This document shows positions 1 to 14,626 of a stretch of DNA of 64,000 nucleotides, piece after piece; positions within the stretch are counted from its first letter, which is position 1; every line of letters starts with the position of its first letter. Origin of the DNA: Viola odorata (Eukaryota > Streptophyta > Magnoliopsida > Malpighiales > Violaceae). The notes under the pieces are model-generated. The model did not search any database. It was not told where the DNA came from and saw nothing but the letters and a program-made list of their open reading frames with translations. The translations under genes were made by a program, and so were the position numbers. The stretch is taken from contig OY829539.1 of the NCBI GenBank assembly GCA_963691705.1, forward strand, positions 75,489,255 through 75,553,254. The letters are read 5' to 3'.

Positions 1-480
1 TTTCGTTTGCTGCGGCATGTTGGTATTGGTAAATTTGTAATTTGTTATGATTTGCAATAAGAGACTATGGTATAACTACGATTCATATCTTCTTCTTTCT
101 TTTTTGTTTGTGCAAATACTGCAAATTAGTTTTTGTAATTCACTTTTTTAGGTTTAGGGTTTTTGCAATAAGAAACTGGATTGAATTTTTTCACCTAACA
201 AAGATGAGTTAACATGTTTTACTAAAACAGATTGGGCTCGCCCAAAACAGGAATGTCTATGGACCTAGCCATTTAACGCCCTTTTCCTTCGATTTTTGGG
301 CCTACTTTGAGTTCCAAAGGATATTAGGGCCCACTTGACGCTATACATTTTATTTCTTCTTCGATATTGCTTACTCTATCTTTTTGTTCCTTAGCAAATT
401 AGCTTTAGTAATTTTGTAATAACCTCATATTGACAATAGCCAACTACCAAGCACCGTGTTCACATCACTGTATACATACT
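1..480. other. Gene-free AT-rich DNA
   Basis: No exon-like reading frame, RNA gene or recognisable element was seen here. The stretch is ordinary AT-rich intergenic sequence at the left edge of the window. Confidence 0.5.
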
Positions 481-488
481 GATGATTA

Positions 489-805
489 AAAATACATGCA
501 CACAGGGATGTCTAGGCATATTATATACACGATCGTATCGATATATGCATTGATAAAGTAAAATACATGAATGTACACAACCAGGGATTCCCGGGCATAT
601 TGTATATACGAGTGTATCCATATATACACCGAGAGAGTAAAATACATGAATGTATACAAACAGGGGTGCCCCTACGCACTATATACACAGAGTGTATCGG
701 TATATACACAGAGAAAGTAAAATACATGAATGTATATAAACAGGGATGCTCCAACATATTATATACACGGGTGTATCAACAGATACATACACACAGGATT
801 CCACG
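489..805. repeat. ~79-bp tandem repeat, about four copies
   Basis: The core AAATACATGAATGTA recurs at about 560, 639 and 719, giving spacings of 79 and 80 bp, with a partial earlier copy at 489. Each unit carries a CAGGGATG-like block, a stretch resembling TATATACACGAGTGTAT, and the ATG-rich core. The units are imperfect. The open frames across it on both strands arise from the repeat and are not taken as genes. It lies about 200 bp beyond the stop codon of the neighbouring F-box gene. Confidence 0.75.
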
Positions 806-1004
806 TTAGCCCTATATGTTTTCAGAATTTTCACAAGGATTGGGGCTGAAGCAATCCTCGTGTGACAAGGATATAAATCTCAACAATTACTCGATACATG
901 GAGTTAACTAGTGAGATCCTACTGCAAAATACCATACCAAGAATGCCAACTTTAGGAAGCACGTGATACCCCCTATCGGCATGTTCCACCCACTCCCAGT
1001 CTTG

Positions 1005-2082
1005 CTATGTCTGTGTACTCTGATGATGCCAAAAACTGGTTGTTGCATTTGAAGTAGTGATCTCAACACGCAAAACCTCATGAACAGCACCTCGATGAAG
1101 AACGCCAAGAACCTCCTTCCCATTTTCTGTTAAAAGATCAGCTAGAGAAACACAACGCGAATGAGACTCATCCCTCATTCGAAACCCATAAAACCATCTC
1201 CCAAGCTTCCACCACTTAACGCAGACCTGCCGCTCTGAGATTTCACATCTCACAAGAGCATCAATAAGGTCACTAGCCTAACAAATAAAATGTTCAAATG
1301 TTCCATATGAACAACTCATCAAACAAATAAGAACCATAAATTCAGCAATATGTAGCTATTAATGCAATATAAAAAACCAATTATGCAATGATCAAGCATG
1401 ATTACCGGGACATGAAGGTGGAAAATGCAGTAGTGAGCGCCGACTAAGTTGAGGAGCAGACTGAGGTTTGGTTTGAAAAGGAACAATTGGACATCTTTAA
1501 AGGAGAGATGGGTGGAACGCAGAACTTGAACAGATGTGAAATAATCCCCAATTTCGAGTGAATTACTAACAGAAGATAGTTCCACAGTCTCAATCAAAAC
1601 AAAAACCCTAGACGCTATGTCTTTGTGGGTCTTTCTGTAAAATTCCTTCCATCCCTAAAACATCAATCAGCATCCAAATCACTTCATAATTAACAACACA
1701 CAGATATAAAAATTGAAGCAATATAGTCATCCTAGGAATTAGAGAGTGAACCTGAATCATGGGATCTGAAGCCAGGGAAGAAAGGGAAGGCCATCGATCG
1801 TTGGTGAGCGATGCCCATATGGAATCCGACCGGCAAAGGTCCCTCCAGAAGCGAGAGCAGCTACCCAGCGAGCATACATCCCGTTCCTTGTGTAACGGAA
1901 ACTCAGATTGGATGAAGGAATTGAAAAAAAGAAGCGGAAGAAGCGATGAATTGAATTGAATTCCATGGAAGAGGATGGAGAAATTGAGGGAGAGAACGAA
2001 CCTGAAGAGAAGAGGCGATTTTGAAGGAGATGTCGTAAGGGAGAGCACGTTGGAGTGAAATGGAATCTGATGATTGCTGCAT
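1005..2082 (-). CDS. F-box protein
   Basis: Four exons on the minus strand: 2082-2002, 1886-1752, 1654-1406 and 1277-1005. All junctions are GT-AG and all exons are phase 0, giving 245 residues. The N-terminal F-box reads LPYDISFKIASSLQ, then ERDVCSLGSCSRFWRDLC, then SDSIWASLTNDRWPSL (residues about 14-63). This is the hydrophobic and Trp-rich pattern by which F-box proteins bind SKP1 in SCF ubiquitin ligases. No Kelch, LRR or other substrate domain is recognisable in the rest. The C-terminal part is rich in Trp and charged residues (VKWWKLGRWFYGFRMRDES). The start was chosen because it puts the F-box directly at the N-terminus and in phase with exon 2. The substrate is unknown, and I cannot assign a named subfamily. 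Confidence 0.8.
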
Positions 2083-2800
2083 AGCATAGAATTTGTGCTC
2101 TGCGACTGCGTCGGTTCATTCGTTGATTCGAATTTGGAATTTGGAATTTGGAATTTTTATTTCTGCTGCGCGGGTGCAGAGTTCTTGCTGTGTTTGGCAG
2201 AGAGAATTTGCTTCAACTCCGTGCTGTGTCAAAAGTTCAAAACGTCGACAGCACCACACGTCAGCACCTCCGAAAATCAAATAATCAGAAAGAGTCAACG
2301 ATTGTTTTTTTTTTACATTTAGATATTACACGCGCGGAATCCGGTGTCGTGTTGGGCCAGCCGTGCGGCCTATATTCCCCTAACTGCACATGGCAGGCCC
2401 TCTAGCCCAGTAGGGTTTGTTGTTTGGATAAACTCCACCGGCCCATTATTATTTTAGTTAAAAATTGATTTTAAGATTTTTCTTTTCCCTTTCTTGAGAA
2501 GAAATTTTGCAACATTAGCTTCATTTAAAAATTTAAAAAGAATTAATAACCCTTCGGAAAAGAGAAAAATCATTAACAAAACATTAAATTCTCTAATGCA
2601 TGAGACTAGAAACAACAAGATACAAACCCATTTGAACAAAAGTACTACACATACAGGTAATTAATTAACTAGATTTGTACACGAACCAAGTTCGGAAACC
2701 ATTAGAAACAAATTTGCAATTTGAATGAAGTCCGGTTCAGTCACATCTATCTTGAACACAAACAAATGGTAGCAAACGATTCGTAATTTCTGAGTTGGAT
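2083..2800. other. Intergenic, F-box promoter and CASP-like 3' flank
   Basis: No further gene was seen. About 2083-2350 must hold the F-box gene's 5' UTR and promoter. The rest is AT-rich and probably includes the 3' UTR of the CASP-like gene to the right. Confidence 0.4.
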
Positions 2801-4258
2801 CTATTTGGGGATGCGGCTGTGAAGGGAGTAGGTAGAGAGCATGGAGAGGCAGACGAGCAAAACACAAGCGACGAGAGAGACTGCGATAGAACTGCCGAGA
2901 TGCTGACAGAATTTGTCGAAATTGTTGCATATCTTGTCCCATCTTACATGACTGTTCCCTTTTAGTCCGATGTATGCAACTCCTCCTGCCGAACCGGTAG
3001 CCGATGCTACTATTCCCAAAACCAACTGCAACAGATTTATTATAAAAACATTAGCTAATTAATTATTTCGAATTCAAATTTAAAAATACTTTTAATAGAA
3101 AAAAAAGATTAATTACCACATCCCAAAAGGCAAAGTAAAGCAAGAATTTTGTTGCGGAAGAAGGGCGGGAGATTATTGAGAAAGATGCAAGCCCTGTAAG
3201 AAGACTGTAGAGGGCAGAAACGGATAATGCGGCTGCAAAATATCTGTTCAAAACATAAATAAATATAATTAGTATAATTAATTAAGAAATATACTGTTCA
3301 AAATAACGTTTTGAAGCCGAATATGGGAATTAATGCAATAATTGGTGGGAATATTTATAATATTAAACAGTAATTTTTCTTTTCTATATTAAATAAATTA
3401 ACCAATAAGAAATTTTCTTTCTCGTTTATATTGAATAAATTAATTATAAAATACTAAAAAAACTCCATAACCTTATTTATTTGAAAACAAATTTTTTAGT
3501 TTAAATTATTATTCAAAATTCTTTTAAATTGGGCCCGTTAGCTGTGCTGTTTACCAACCCAATCTTTTCCCAACTTTCATTAAATTAAGAACCGCGGCAG
3601 CAGCTTATTACGAATGGTAGTTAGTTACCAATTAAGAAAGTGAAACAAAATTTGTGGGACATTCTTATCCGATAAATTAAGCTAACTCTATCTTGACGGG
3701 TTTTTTTCTATAAATAAAAAGTAAAATTCGAATCCAAAATTCTACTAATATTATACCGCCGATCATTTTAGCTTTTCTTTTATTTGAATTTGAAGTTTTT
3801 AAATGGTTCAAGATGGTCAGTTAAACCCGTAACACCTACAAGAAGGCTCAAAAAGTTATGTTTGTGTACGTCAACAGCTAGCTACTAACAAGAAAAAAAG
3901 ATTAAGGATTTTGTAAAAATCAATCATTATAAAAAAAATATTAGTAGAGAATGGAACGAAATTAAGGGTTTTGTTCCAAAATTAATGAAGGTCTAGGTAA
4001 TTAAGAAAGTGTAGCTTACATGAAGGCTGGGGAGTGATCAAATTTTGCTTTAAGCTCCAATCCTGGCGCAACAGTTTTGGTTTCATCGGCAGTGACCATG
4101 ACCACCAGAGAAATTACGGAGGCAGCCAACAATAAGGCCCTAAGTGTAACATCAATGATGAAAAGGTTAAAAGCTCCGGTACTACGAGGTGGTGGCGGGG
4201 GCTGCTCTTCGCTGCCCTTCACGGCCTCAGGATCGACGGTCTTATCGGTGGATGCCAT
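2801..4258 (-). CDS. CASPL1D: CASP-like protein 1D (four-TM MARVEL-like)
   Basis: Three exons: 4258-4020, 3243-3117 and 3025-2801. They give 196 residues with consistent phases. The protein has a short cytosolic N-terminus with a run of prolines (PPPPPRSTG). Four hydrophobic segments follow, at roughly residues 35-53, 80-105, 115-140 and 165-187. The family signatures are present: [13 protein letters not shown] in the second TM region, and [18 protein letters not shown] followed by [12 protein letters not shown] in the third TM and second loop. CASP-like proteins sit in the plasma membrane as oligomeric scaffolds; Casparian-strip CASPs are the best known. For the 1D subgroup the role is not established. 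The assignment to 1D rather than another CASPL1 rests on my memory of subgroup sequences. Confidence 0.9.
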
Positions 4259-4332
4259 GAATAAATATGGTTCAAAATGGAAATGAAAGACAAAATATAA
4301 TGTGTTGGAGTTTATGCCGTGCTAAGTTGTTG

Positions 4333-4340
4333 TATATATA
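4333..4340 (-). promoter_or_regulatory. TATA box of the CASP-like 1D gene
   Basis: TATATATA lies 75 bp upstream of the ATG on the minus strand, within a suitable distance for a short 5' UTR. The transcription start itself is not visible. Confidence 0.5.
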
Positions 4341-4769
4341 CAGAAGTAACTTCACTGTCCAAATTTAAAAATATAATTAAGAAAAAAATAATAATATGTA
4401 TGGCTGTTTGGTTGGACGTAGGAGTTGCATCTACGTCAAGTGGCTAGGAAAAATATTGAACGGTAGATTAGAAATTTGCAGGTATTAAAACTTATTAGAA
4501 TTCTATCCGGTTCGAATTTTGAATAGTCGCTAATCAATAATTTTCTCGCGGATTTTTTACCTCATCATACTTAGTTTGGTTTAGAAGCAATTAGGTCTCA
4601 TTAAGAGAAGCGAAATCTTGCTCCGCAAATTCCGGATAACCTAAAACTGATCTTGGGTTTCCGTCGCGGCACTTAGCCGCTGATCTCCTCCGGTCAGCCC
4701 ACTGCTACCGGAGATCATAATACTAGACATCCACTGTGCTGGCGTAAAACAACCCTTCACCCCTTATCA

Positions 4770-6233
4770 ATGCATCGATCGCAAGCTACGTATCGTGGTT
4801 TCAAAGACCCGATCACTACCTTTTATCTTGAAAACTTACCCCAGACTGTGGATCACAAATCCCTAGAGTTTTTGCTAGTGCGAAGATGGCACCTTCCCCG
4901 CTTCTCTTGGGTTCGAGATATATATATCCCACGTCGCTGTAACAAGGCAGGACGTAGATTCGGCTTCATAAGGCTTGAGGGTGTGGAGAATCCGCAGGAG
5001 ATGGCGACGGTGTTTGGGCAGCAGTCAATTGGGGCCTCAGCAATACGTTGTAGTTTGGAGCGATATGGGAGGAAACCTAGAACTCCTAAAGAATCACGTG
5101 AGGTCCAGGAGGAGAATAACCGGTCGGTCAAAGTGAGGACAGACACGGTGGTAGAGGAGACCAAGGCCTCGAGGAACCCTTCGCCGGCGAAGTTCCATAA
5201 CTGGGCTTCCATTGTTGCGCAGCAAACAGCGCATGACAAGGTTATTGACCTCTCAATTCCGAAAGAGAACAAAGAGTGGTTGGACAGATGTGCAGTAGGG
5301 ATACTACGTAGAATTGAATTTGCACCTGATATTCAAGAATTGTTGACTGAAGCGGATGTGATCTGTGACACAAAACTCATGGGTAGGGGTTTGGTATTGC
5401 TTGAGTTTCCCGACAAAGAAGAATTAGAGCGGGCGATGAAATTAAAGAATCCAACGGTTGATGAAATCCTTAGCAAGGTGCTGCCGTGGAGGGAAGTTAC
5501 ATCCGAGGAGGGGCGAATCTGCTGGGTACATTGCACGGGTCTGCCCTTCCAAGCATGGGGTTTGGAATCTTTTCAAGCCATCACGAAACAGTACGGACAG
5601 CTTATCGCGGTTTATGAAGTAACGATGCAGAGAAAGAGATTAGATGTGGCTAGGCTGCTAATTTCGGTGGAAACAGCAACCGTTGACCAAGAGATCATGA
5701 TTCACCTATAAGATAAAATACACAAGGTACGGATTCTTGAGGAACCTATGCAAGGAGCAATCTCGAACCTAGACTGGATGGTAGGGCTAAACTCGGGAAC
5801 CACCAGCATGACGGATGAAGAAGAGGAGGGACAGTCAGAGGATGAAAATTATCAATGCCATGAACATACAACAGAAGTCCGAGAAACATTAGTAGAGCCG
5901 AGGACTCACAGTACCAATGTATCAGATAGAGATCGAAATATAGAGAGGTCTCTGGTGACAATTAGACGACCTAAACATCGAGTTAAACGCCTTGTGGGAG
6001 GGGCGGGCAGTTTGGAAACTGCACAATCGGGAGGAGGCTCAACCTCGGTAGTTGGTGTTGTTGAATATACTGAAGTCAGGAATATGAATCGAGCAATTAC
6101 GAATACTATCCTGGAAGGTACAACATGGGAACTAGGAGTGGCGTTGTCCCTCACGGAGAATGTACAAGAAGCGACCTTCCGAAACTTTGATAGAGAAAGA
6201 TTCGCCGATGAGGTTAGTAAGTTTAAGAACTAA
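4770..6233 (+). pseudogene. L1 ORF1 (RRM plus DUF4283-like), one nonsense codon
   Basis: The reading frame runs from ATG 4770 to the stop at 6231-6233, broken once by TAA at 5709-5711; unbroken it would be 487 codons. The N-terminal part (TFYLENLPQTVDHKSLEFLL, then RFGFIRLEGV) is an RRM. The plant L1 clade often carries an RRM in ORF1. The second half has a DUF4283-like region around WVHCTGLPFQAWG. The C-terminal third, after the stop, is acidic and then basic and has no domain I recognise. ORF1 proteins bind element RNA and act as chaperones in retrotransposition. The ORF is immediately followed by ORF2, as expected. Confidence 0.85.
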
Positions 6234-6282
6234 AGGATTGGGATTTAGCGAATTAATTTCTGAAATGATTAGATTACTGTCA

Positions 6283-9200
6283 TAGAACTGTAGGGGTTTA
6301 AACGGGATGATTAAGAGACGTTTCTTAAAACAATATATTAGGCGTGAACAACTCGAGGTGGTCTTTCTACAAGAGACTAAAAGAGAGTATAATTCTGATT
6401 ATTACATAAATGCATTGTGGAATGGCGTGGGGGTCAGATGGGCTAGTGGGAGATCCGGGGGCCTCCTCGCTCTCTGGAATCAGGAGAATTTTGAGGTAAA
6501 CAAGATACATACGGGGGAAAGGTTTATTTTGCTGGAGGGACGTATTAGATTGCTTGATTTCAATTGTGTGCTGATTAATATTTATGCGCCGAACAATGCC
6601 TTAGGCAGAAGAGATCTTTGGGATTAGCTGAGTGTTGTGATTGGTAGCAGCAGGGACCCAGTCCTAGTTGCTGGGGACTTCAACGAGACTTTATGCCTTC
6701 AAGACAGATTAAATGGAACAGTGGAAAGCAGAATGCGGGAATTCAATAAGTGGGTGAATAGAAATTGTCTTAGGGATATTCCTCTGTTAGGAAGAAGGTA
6801 CACGTGGGCAAATTCATCAAGTAGAAGCCGGATAGATAGGATCTTCGTTCAATCTGGTTGGGATGAAAGATGGCCGAATTTAAGAGTAACGACGTTAGGT
6901 AGAAATGGTTCGGATCATGTGTCGTTACTGGTCAACCTTGTTAATCAAGATTGGGACTGAAGCCTTTTAGAGACTTGGCGGCTTGGTGGGGGTATCCCAG
7001 GTTTATGGAGCTGCTGAAATCGGTTTGGGAGGAGGCAGGAAGAATTCATCCAGGACCTTATTCGATTATTAAGAAGCTGAATTTTCTAAAAACAAATCTT
7101 CGCAGTTGGAACAAAGAAGTGTTCGGCCTTATCGACACCAAACTTCAAGCTTTCTCTAGTGAATTGGAGCAGTTGGACAAAACAGCAGATGCGAGGAGTC
7201 TAACAGTGGAAGAAAGTCTTAGTTATCAGGAGGTCCAAATGGGGTTATGGGAGACAGAAGGGTATGCTTGCAGGACATGGCAACAAAAATCGCGGCAAAA
7301 ATGGGATTCTTTTGGTGATAGAAATACAAAATTCTTCCACTTGGCGGCCAAGCTGGAGATGTTAAGATGTAATGTGACTGAGATTGTTCAGGGCGGACGT
7401 CGGTTAACAGCTCCAGTGGACATTAAGGAAGCGGCGACTAGTTATTATGCGACTTTCTTCAAAGTAGTTAATTGGGACAGACCAAAAATGCCTAACCTGG
7501 GATTTAAACACCTGAGCGAGACGGAGATAACAGGGCTAGACAGACAAGTGTCTGAGGAGGAAATCTGGGAGGCGGTTCGGAGTTATGGGAGCGACAAAAT
7601 TCCTGGTCCGGATGGCTGGAGTATCGGTTTTGTCAAGAAAGCATGGGAGGTGATAGGGAAGGATTTTAGCGAATTAGTGATTCAATTCTGTAAATCTGGC
7701 GGTTTTCCTAGAGGTATGAACACTTCTTTCATTACTTTGATCACGAAAGTTAAGGCTGCAAAATATTTCTCTGAGTTCCGACCTATCAGTTTAGTTGGTT
7801 GTTATTACAAAGTGATTTCCAAAGTGCTGGCGAATCGGCTATCTCAAGTTATTACTACTGCCGTGAGTACTAACCAATATGGTTTTATTAAGGGTAGATA
7901 TACCCTGGATTGTGTGATGGTAGCCAACGAAGTGGTGCATACCATGAACAGGAGGAGACAAGCAGGGTTCCTGTTCAAGTTAGATTTCGAGAAGGCATAC
8001 GATTCAGTAGAGTGGTCATACCTATTCGACATCCTCCAGTACATGGGGTTCAGCAGGAAATGGATTGGTTGGATTCAACAATGCCTCAGCTCAGCCAGGG
8101 TGTCTGTTTTGATTAATGGATCCCCTTCTGCAGAGTTTGGATTGAGTAGGGGGCTTCGGCAGGGATGTCCCCTGTCTCCGTTTCTGTTTAACATCGCGGT
8201 GGAGGGCCTCCACTGTCTGATTAGTCGGGCTTACGACCGGGGAATCCTACGCGGGATTGGTGATGAATTGGGGGGATGGAACGTTACTCATCTTCAATTC
8301 GCAGACCACACTCTAATTTTCACTAGGTATGATGAGGAGGAAGTGCAAAATGTCAAAGGAATCCTCCGTTGGTTCGATGCTTTTGCTGGCCTGAAGGTCA
8401 ACTACCATAAGAGTACTTTGGTAGGGATTAACGTCTATAGACCCTTGGGGGAGAGTTTAGCTCGTCGAGCAGGCTGCAAATACGAAATGTTGCCTTTTAC
8501 CTACTTGGGATCCTCGGTGGGTATGAATCCGCGAAGAATCTCAAACTGGTCGGGCTTAGTCGGGAAGATGAGAAGACAACTTACCTCATAGAAGGGTTCT
8601 CTTTTATCCTTGGGTGGTCGGACAGCGCTCATCAAATCAGTTCTGGCCAGTCTCCCGATCTACCACATGTCGATTTACAGAATGCCTAGGAAGGTTATCA
8701 AGGAATGTGAAAAAATAATGAGAAGATTCTTGTGGAGTGGAGGGGACTCTAAACAAGGCCTTGCCAAGGTGAAATGGGAGTTGGTCACTAGACCAAAAGA
8801 GATGGGTGGTTTAGATGTTGGAAACCTCCGTCTGAAAAATGAGGCGTTGTTATTTAAGTAGATTTGGGGAGCTTTGAAGGGTGGAGACAAACTATGGGTT
8901 AAGATTGTTCGTAATAAATACAACTGCTCAAATGTGGGGTGTCTGTGGAAGTAGGAACATGGAGTCCTATCGCCCATTTGGAAAGACATTTTAGCTATCT
9001 GGGGAGAGAAGGAGATCGATTCCATAGTTGGACAAATCATACGCGACTGTCTGTGGGAAGTGGGAAAACTTTTCTGTTTTGGTGGGATCCCTGGGCCTTG
9101 CAGACCCCTCTTGCACTTAGATTTCCTCGTCTTTACAACCTCACGGGTTACAAGAGGGTCGGATCAGCGAGTTCGGGGAATGGCAGGAAGATATTTGGGT

Positions 9201-9948
9201 TTGGAAGTGGCGTTGGCGTAGAGGTTTATTTGGCTGGGAAGTTGATGAAGTGAATGAGATGGTTGTCTTGCTTCCAACTCCTCGGAAAGGTGAGGTGGCT
9301 GACTCTGTAGCATGGAAGCTGGAACCATCTACGGTTTTCACGGTGCGATCTCTTACGAAGTCCATGGCAGTTGCTCAGTCCAGCGAACAGACCAACGATC
9401 TCCTGAACTCCTGCTAGAAACGGCTTGTCCCTCACCGTGTGGAAGCGTTCATGTGGCTAGCTCTTCAAGGTAGGATCGCTACCAGAGATTTTCTTTGTCA
9501 GCGTCATATTATTTGAGAGGAAGAGAGTGTCTGCCCTCAATGCCTTGAACCACGTGAGAGTGTTGATCATCTATTTCTTCATTGCCCAACATCGGAACAA
9601 ATCTGGGGTAGCATAGCTTGTTGGGCTGGCTTCGCTTGTTGTCGCCCGCGGAATCTAGGAGATTTATGGAGAAGTTGGATAGGCCTGGTTGATTGGAGGA
9701 GCAGATAGGGAAACAAGGTATGGCAGATGCTAATTTATGTGATCCTGTGGCATCTTTGGAAACAAATAAACGACAAGGTTTTTAATCATGTTAATGCATG
9801 TTCGTTCAAGCTTATGCGGGCTGTATTTGGAAGTTGGTATCAGTGGATCAAGATTGGAGATCCGAGCTTCCCCTATAGTCCTACGCACATGATAATTTCC
9901 TCGACGTGGTTGGAGACATGGAGTCGGACAGGAGTTCAAGAGGGATAG
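6283..9948 (+). pseudogene. L1 ORF2 (endonuclease, reverse transcriptase, zf-RVT), broken
   Basis: The endonuclease domain is recognisable by NCRGLNG (~6286), LQETK (~6368), AGDFNE (~6670), SRIDRIF (~6830) and SDHVSL (~6913). Reverse transcriptase follows from about 7450: PGPDGWS, FRPISLVGC, YGFIKGR, FKLDFEKAYDSV, GLRQGCPLSPFLFN, then QFADH at about 8299-8313. A zinc-binding zf-RVT block lies near 9530-9600 (CPQCLEPRESVDHLFLHCP). In-frame stops are at 6283-6285, 6625-6627, 8589-8591, 8859-8861 and 8952-8954. A frameshift occurs near 6955 and others after 9050. The third RT aspartate is replaced: canonical FADD reads FADH. No RNase H domain follows. Confidence 0.88.
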
Positions 9949-10093
9949 CTTTTCTCAGCTTTGTTGTGATTTTGTTGCTTTTCTTTTTATTCCAGTATTG
10001 TACTCTTGATTAACTGTTGTGGCAGCTGATCCTTTTTCATCTTGTCATGCTCCTCATGACTCTTTTATATATCCATCAGCTTATTTAAAAAAA

Positions 10094-12474
<2,381 letters not shown>

Positions 12475-13996
12475 CCTGTGCCTGTTTCCCGCTTATTCTT
12501 TGCGGACGACAGCATCCTATTTGCCAGAGCAAATACCCAAGAAGCTGTGACAATCCTTCGGATTTTGAACCAATATGAGCGTGCTTCGGGCAAAAAAAAC
12601 CAACTTCAAGACAAATAAGAGTTCACCTTTAGTCGAAATGTACCGCAAAATGTTAAGAATAGATTATGGGAGTGGCAAATGGGTAAGTTTTAGTACGCAT
12701 ATTTATTTATTACCCATATAATTTTTTAAATGAGTATCCATACTCATTTAAATATAATTAATTATTATTAAAACTAAAAATATCATATTTGATAAAAAAA
12801 ATTAAAAAAAAAAACTTTTGAACAAGTTTGACCATTAAAACTCAATTTTGATTAAGTGATTCGGTTTTGACTGTCTGAGTTTAGTTATGACTATTTAGGT
12901 ATGAGTTTGACCATTTAGGCTCGAGTTTGACTGTTTAGGTACGAGTTTGGTTGTTGAGGCTCAAATTTTACCGTTTATACTCGAATTTGACCGTTTAGGT
13001 TCGGATTTGTCAGTCTATGCACGAGTTTTGCCGTTTGAGCTTGATAGTCCTAAGAGTACGATCAATAATATCCTTCCCACGAGGGACAGATTGCGGAAGA
13101 AGGGGGTAACAAGGGATGTGGCGTGTGTCAATGGTTGCAAGGAGGTGGAATCTGTGATTCATATTCTCTTACATTGTGCATTTACGCAGGAGGTTTAGGA
13201 GTCGATTTTGCAAGAAGACAAGCACTTCATAGAATCAGCCACTGGTTTTCCAGCTTGGATGGGTAGCGATTTCTTGAAGCTGGAGGATGATTTACAAAAC
13301 AAAATGACTATGGGGTTGTGGCCTATATGGAAGGCACGCAATGTTCTTTGTTTCCAGGCAAAGCAATCAAGTCCAACAGGAGTTGCAATCTTATCGAAGG
13401 AGATGTTGGTTAGCTACATGCAAGCGAATAATATAGAGATACCAGAACCCAGATGTAATTAGAGTCTATCCTCCAGAATGGAACCCACCTCCACCACTAA
13501 CTTACAAAATCAACACAGATGCAACCTTCCAAGAGGATCAAGCAATGTGGCTTATGTGTAATCATTCGCGACTCTATGGGTCAGGTAATGCTTTCTGCAC
13601 ACAAATATGTTAGACCCCAATTAGATGCTAAAGTCATAGAAACTCAGGCTTGCAGTTACGGTGTTAAAATTGCTAAGTATGCGGGATTTCAAGATGTTAT
13701 CCTTGAAACTGATTGCTCATTAATTGCGCTGGCTCTCAACAAAGTCGATCCTTATAAGTCCTACTTTGGTGATATGATCTAGGAGATTAAACCCATGATC
13801 AGGTTTTTCAGAAAGTTCAGCCAATCACATCAAGAGAGAAGCAAACAGGTCAGCTCACCATCTGGCTACCCTAGCCCTCTCTTCTTCTGATGAAATAATT
13901 GTAATGAAGGATATCCCTCCTAATTTTTCATGTAATTTGGACTTGTGAGATCCTACTTCTTAATGAAATTCTTATTCCCCTTAAAATAAAAAAAAA
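12475..13996 (+). mobile_element. Second L1-type LINE remnant, interrupted
   Basis: The left part (12475-12660) translates as SRLFFADDSILFARA, then ILNQYERASGKK and FSRNVP. This is the RT palm with an intact FADD motif and following region. The right part (from ~13046) reads TRDRLRKKGVTRDVACVNGC and VIHILLHC, a zf-RVT block. A C-terminal RNase H-like domain of the RVT_3 type follows (CVIIRDSMGQVMLSAHKYV, then VILETDCSLIALALN, about 13550-13740). The 3' end is an A-rich run at about 13984-13996. Stops and frameshifts break it throughout. About 390 bp of unrelated AT-rich and minisatellite DNA sits between the RT and zf-RVT parts. Confidence 0.8.
12903..13042. repeat. 20-bp minisatellite, seven units
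   Basis: Seven consecutive units of exactly 20 bp follow the pattern GAGTTTGACCGTTTAGGCTC, with diverged copies. Less regular copies extend left to about 12825. The array lies inside the L1 remnant, between its RT and zf-RVT parts. A long open frame fuses the last units to the zf-RVT segment, but this is an accident of the repeat. Confidence 0.8.
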
Positions 13997-14626
13997 CCTT
14001 GAAAACGTAATTTACATAAATCTTTTAATGCCATAGTCAACACCTAATTATCACTAAATCCTCGAGTTTAGCAGGGCCACCATTAAACTAATTTAGATAA
14101 GAACAATCCAACACGCAACGTTTTATCCTGCTAAATCAAACCAATGACGTCATGTTCACACGATTTAAGCATCAACCAATACATTTGCTAGTCTTTATAG
14201 TCTTTAAGTACTTTTTTTTTTTTTTGTGAAGGGTATAGTCTTTAAGTACTTAGAAAGGTAAGGAGTTCAAAATAATTTATCAAAAGAAAAAAAAAATGTT
14301 ATCGCTAGGTCAGTTGATTTCAATAGCATCGACAGCCCAGCCCAATTTGATACAGGAGTCTTATTTCATGTGTAACGCAAAGAACACATTTCGACTGGAC
14401 CCTGTGCCGTTTAAGAGAGGCCCAAATTCTTAAGAAACAATTTTGGGCCGAGCTCCTCCAAATTTAAATAAAACCCAAGTCCACCAAGAAAAAAATGTAA
14501 CCAAAAAACAAATTTAAAAAAATGTAAGGAAGAGGTGGCACGAATAAAATCAACCAAGTAACGATCAAACCTTTTTGTTCGTCATCTCACCCGATCCAAA
14601 ACGTTGTGCTATTTTAATAAGAAGTA

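Larger units (their letters stand above)
4640..10093 (+). mobile_element. L1-type LINE (non-LTR retrotransposon), degenerate
   Basis: A near full-length plant L1. It has a 5' leader ending just before 4770, ORF1 (4770-6233), ORF2 with endonuclease, reverse transcriptase and zf-RVT regions (6283-9948), and a 3' UTR ending in an A-rich run at about 10084-10093. At least five in-frame stop codons, several frameshifts and a mutated RT active site show it is dead. No long terminal repeats are present. The exact 5' end and the target-site duplication could not be fixed by eye, so the left boundary is approximate. Confidence 0.9.

Noticed and set aside
521..809. Overlapping open frames on both strands of the left repeat
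   Set aside because: They follow the 79-bp repeat, have no domain and exist on both strands.
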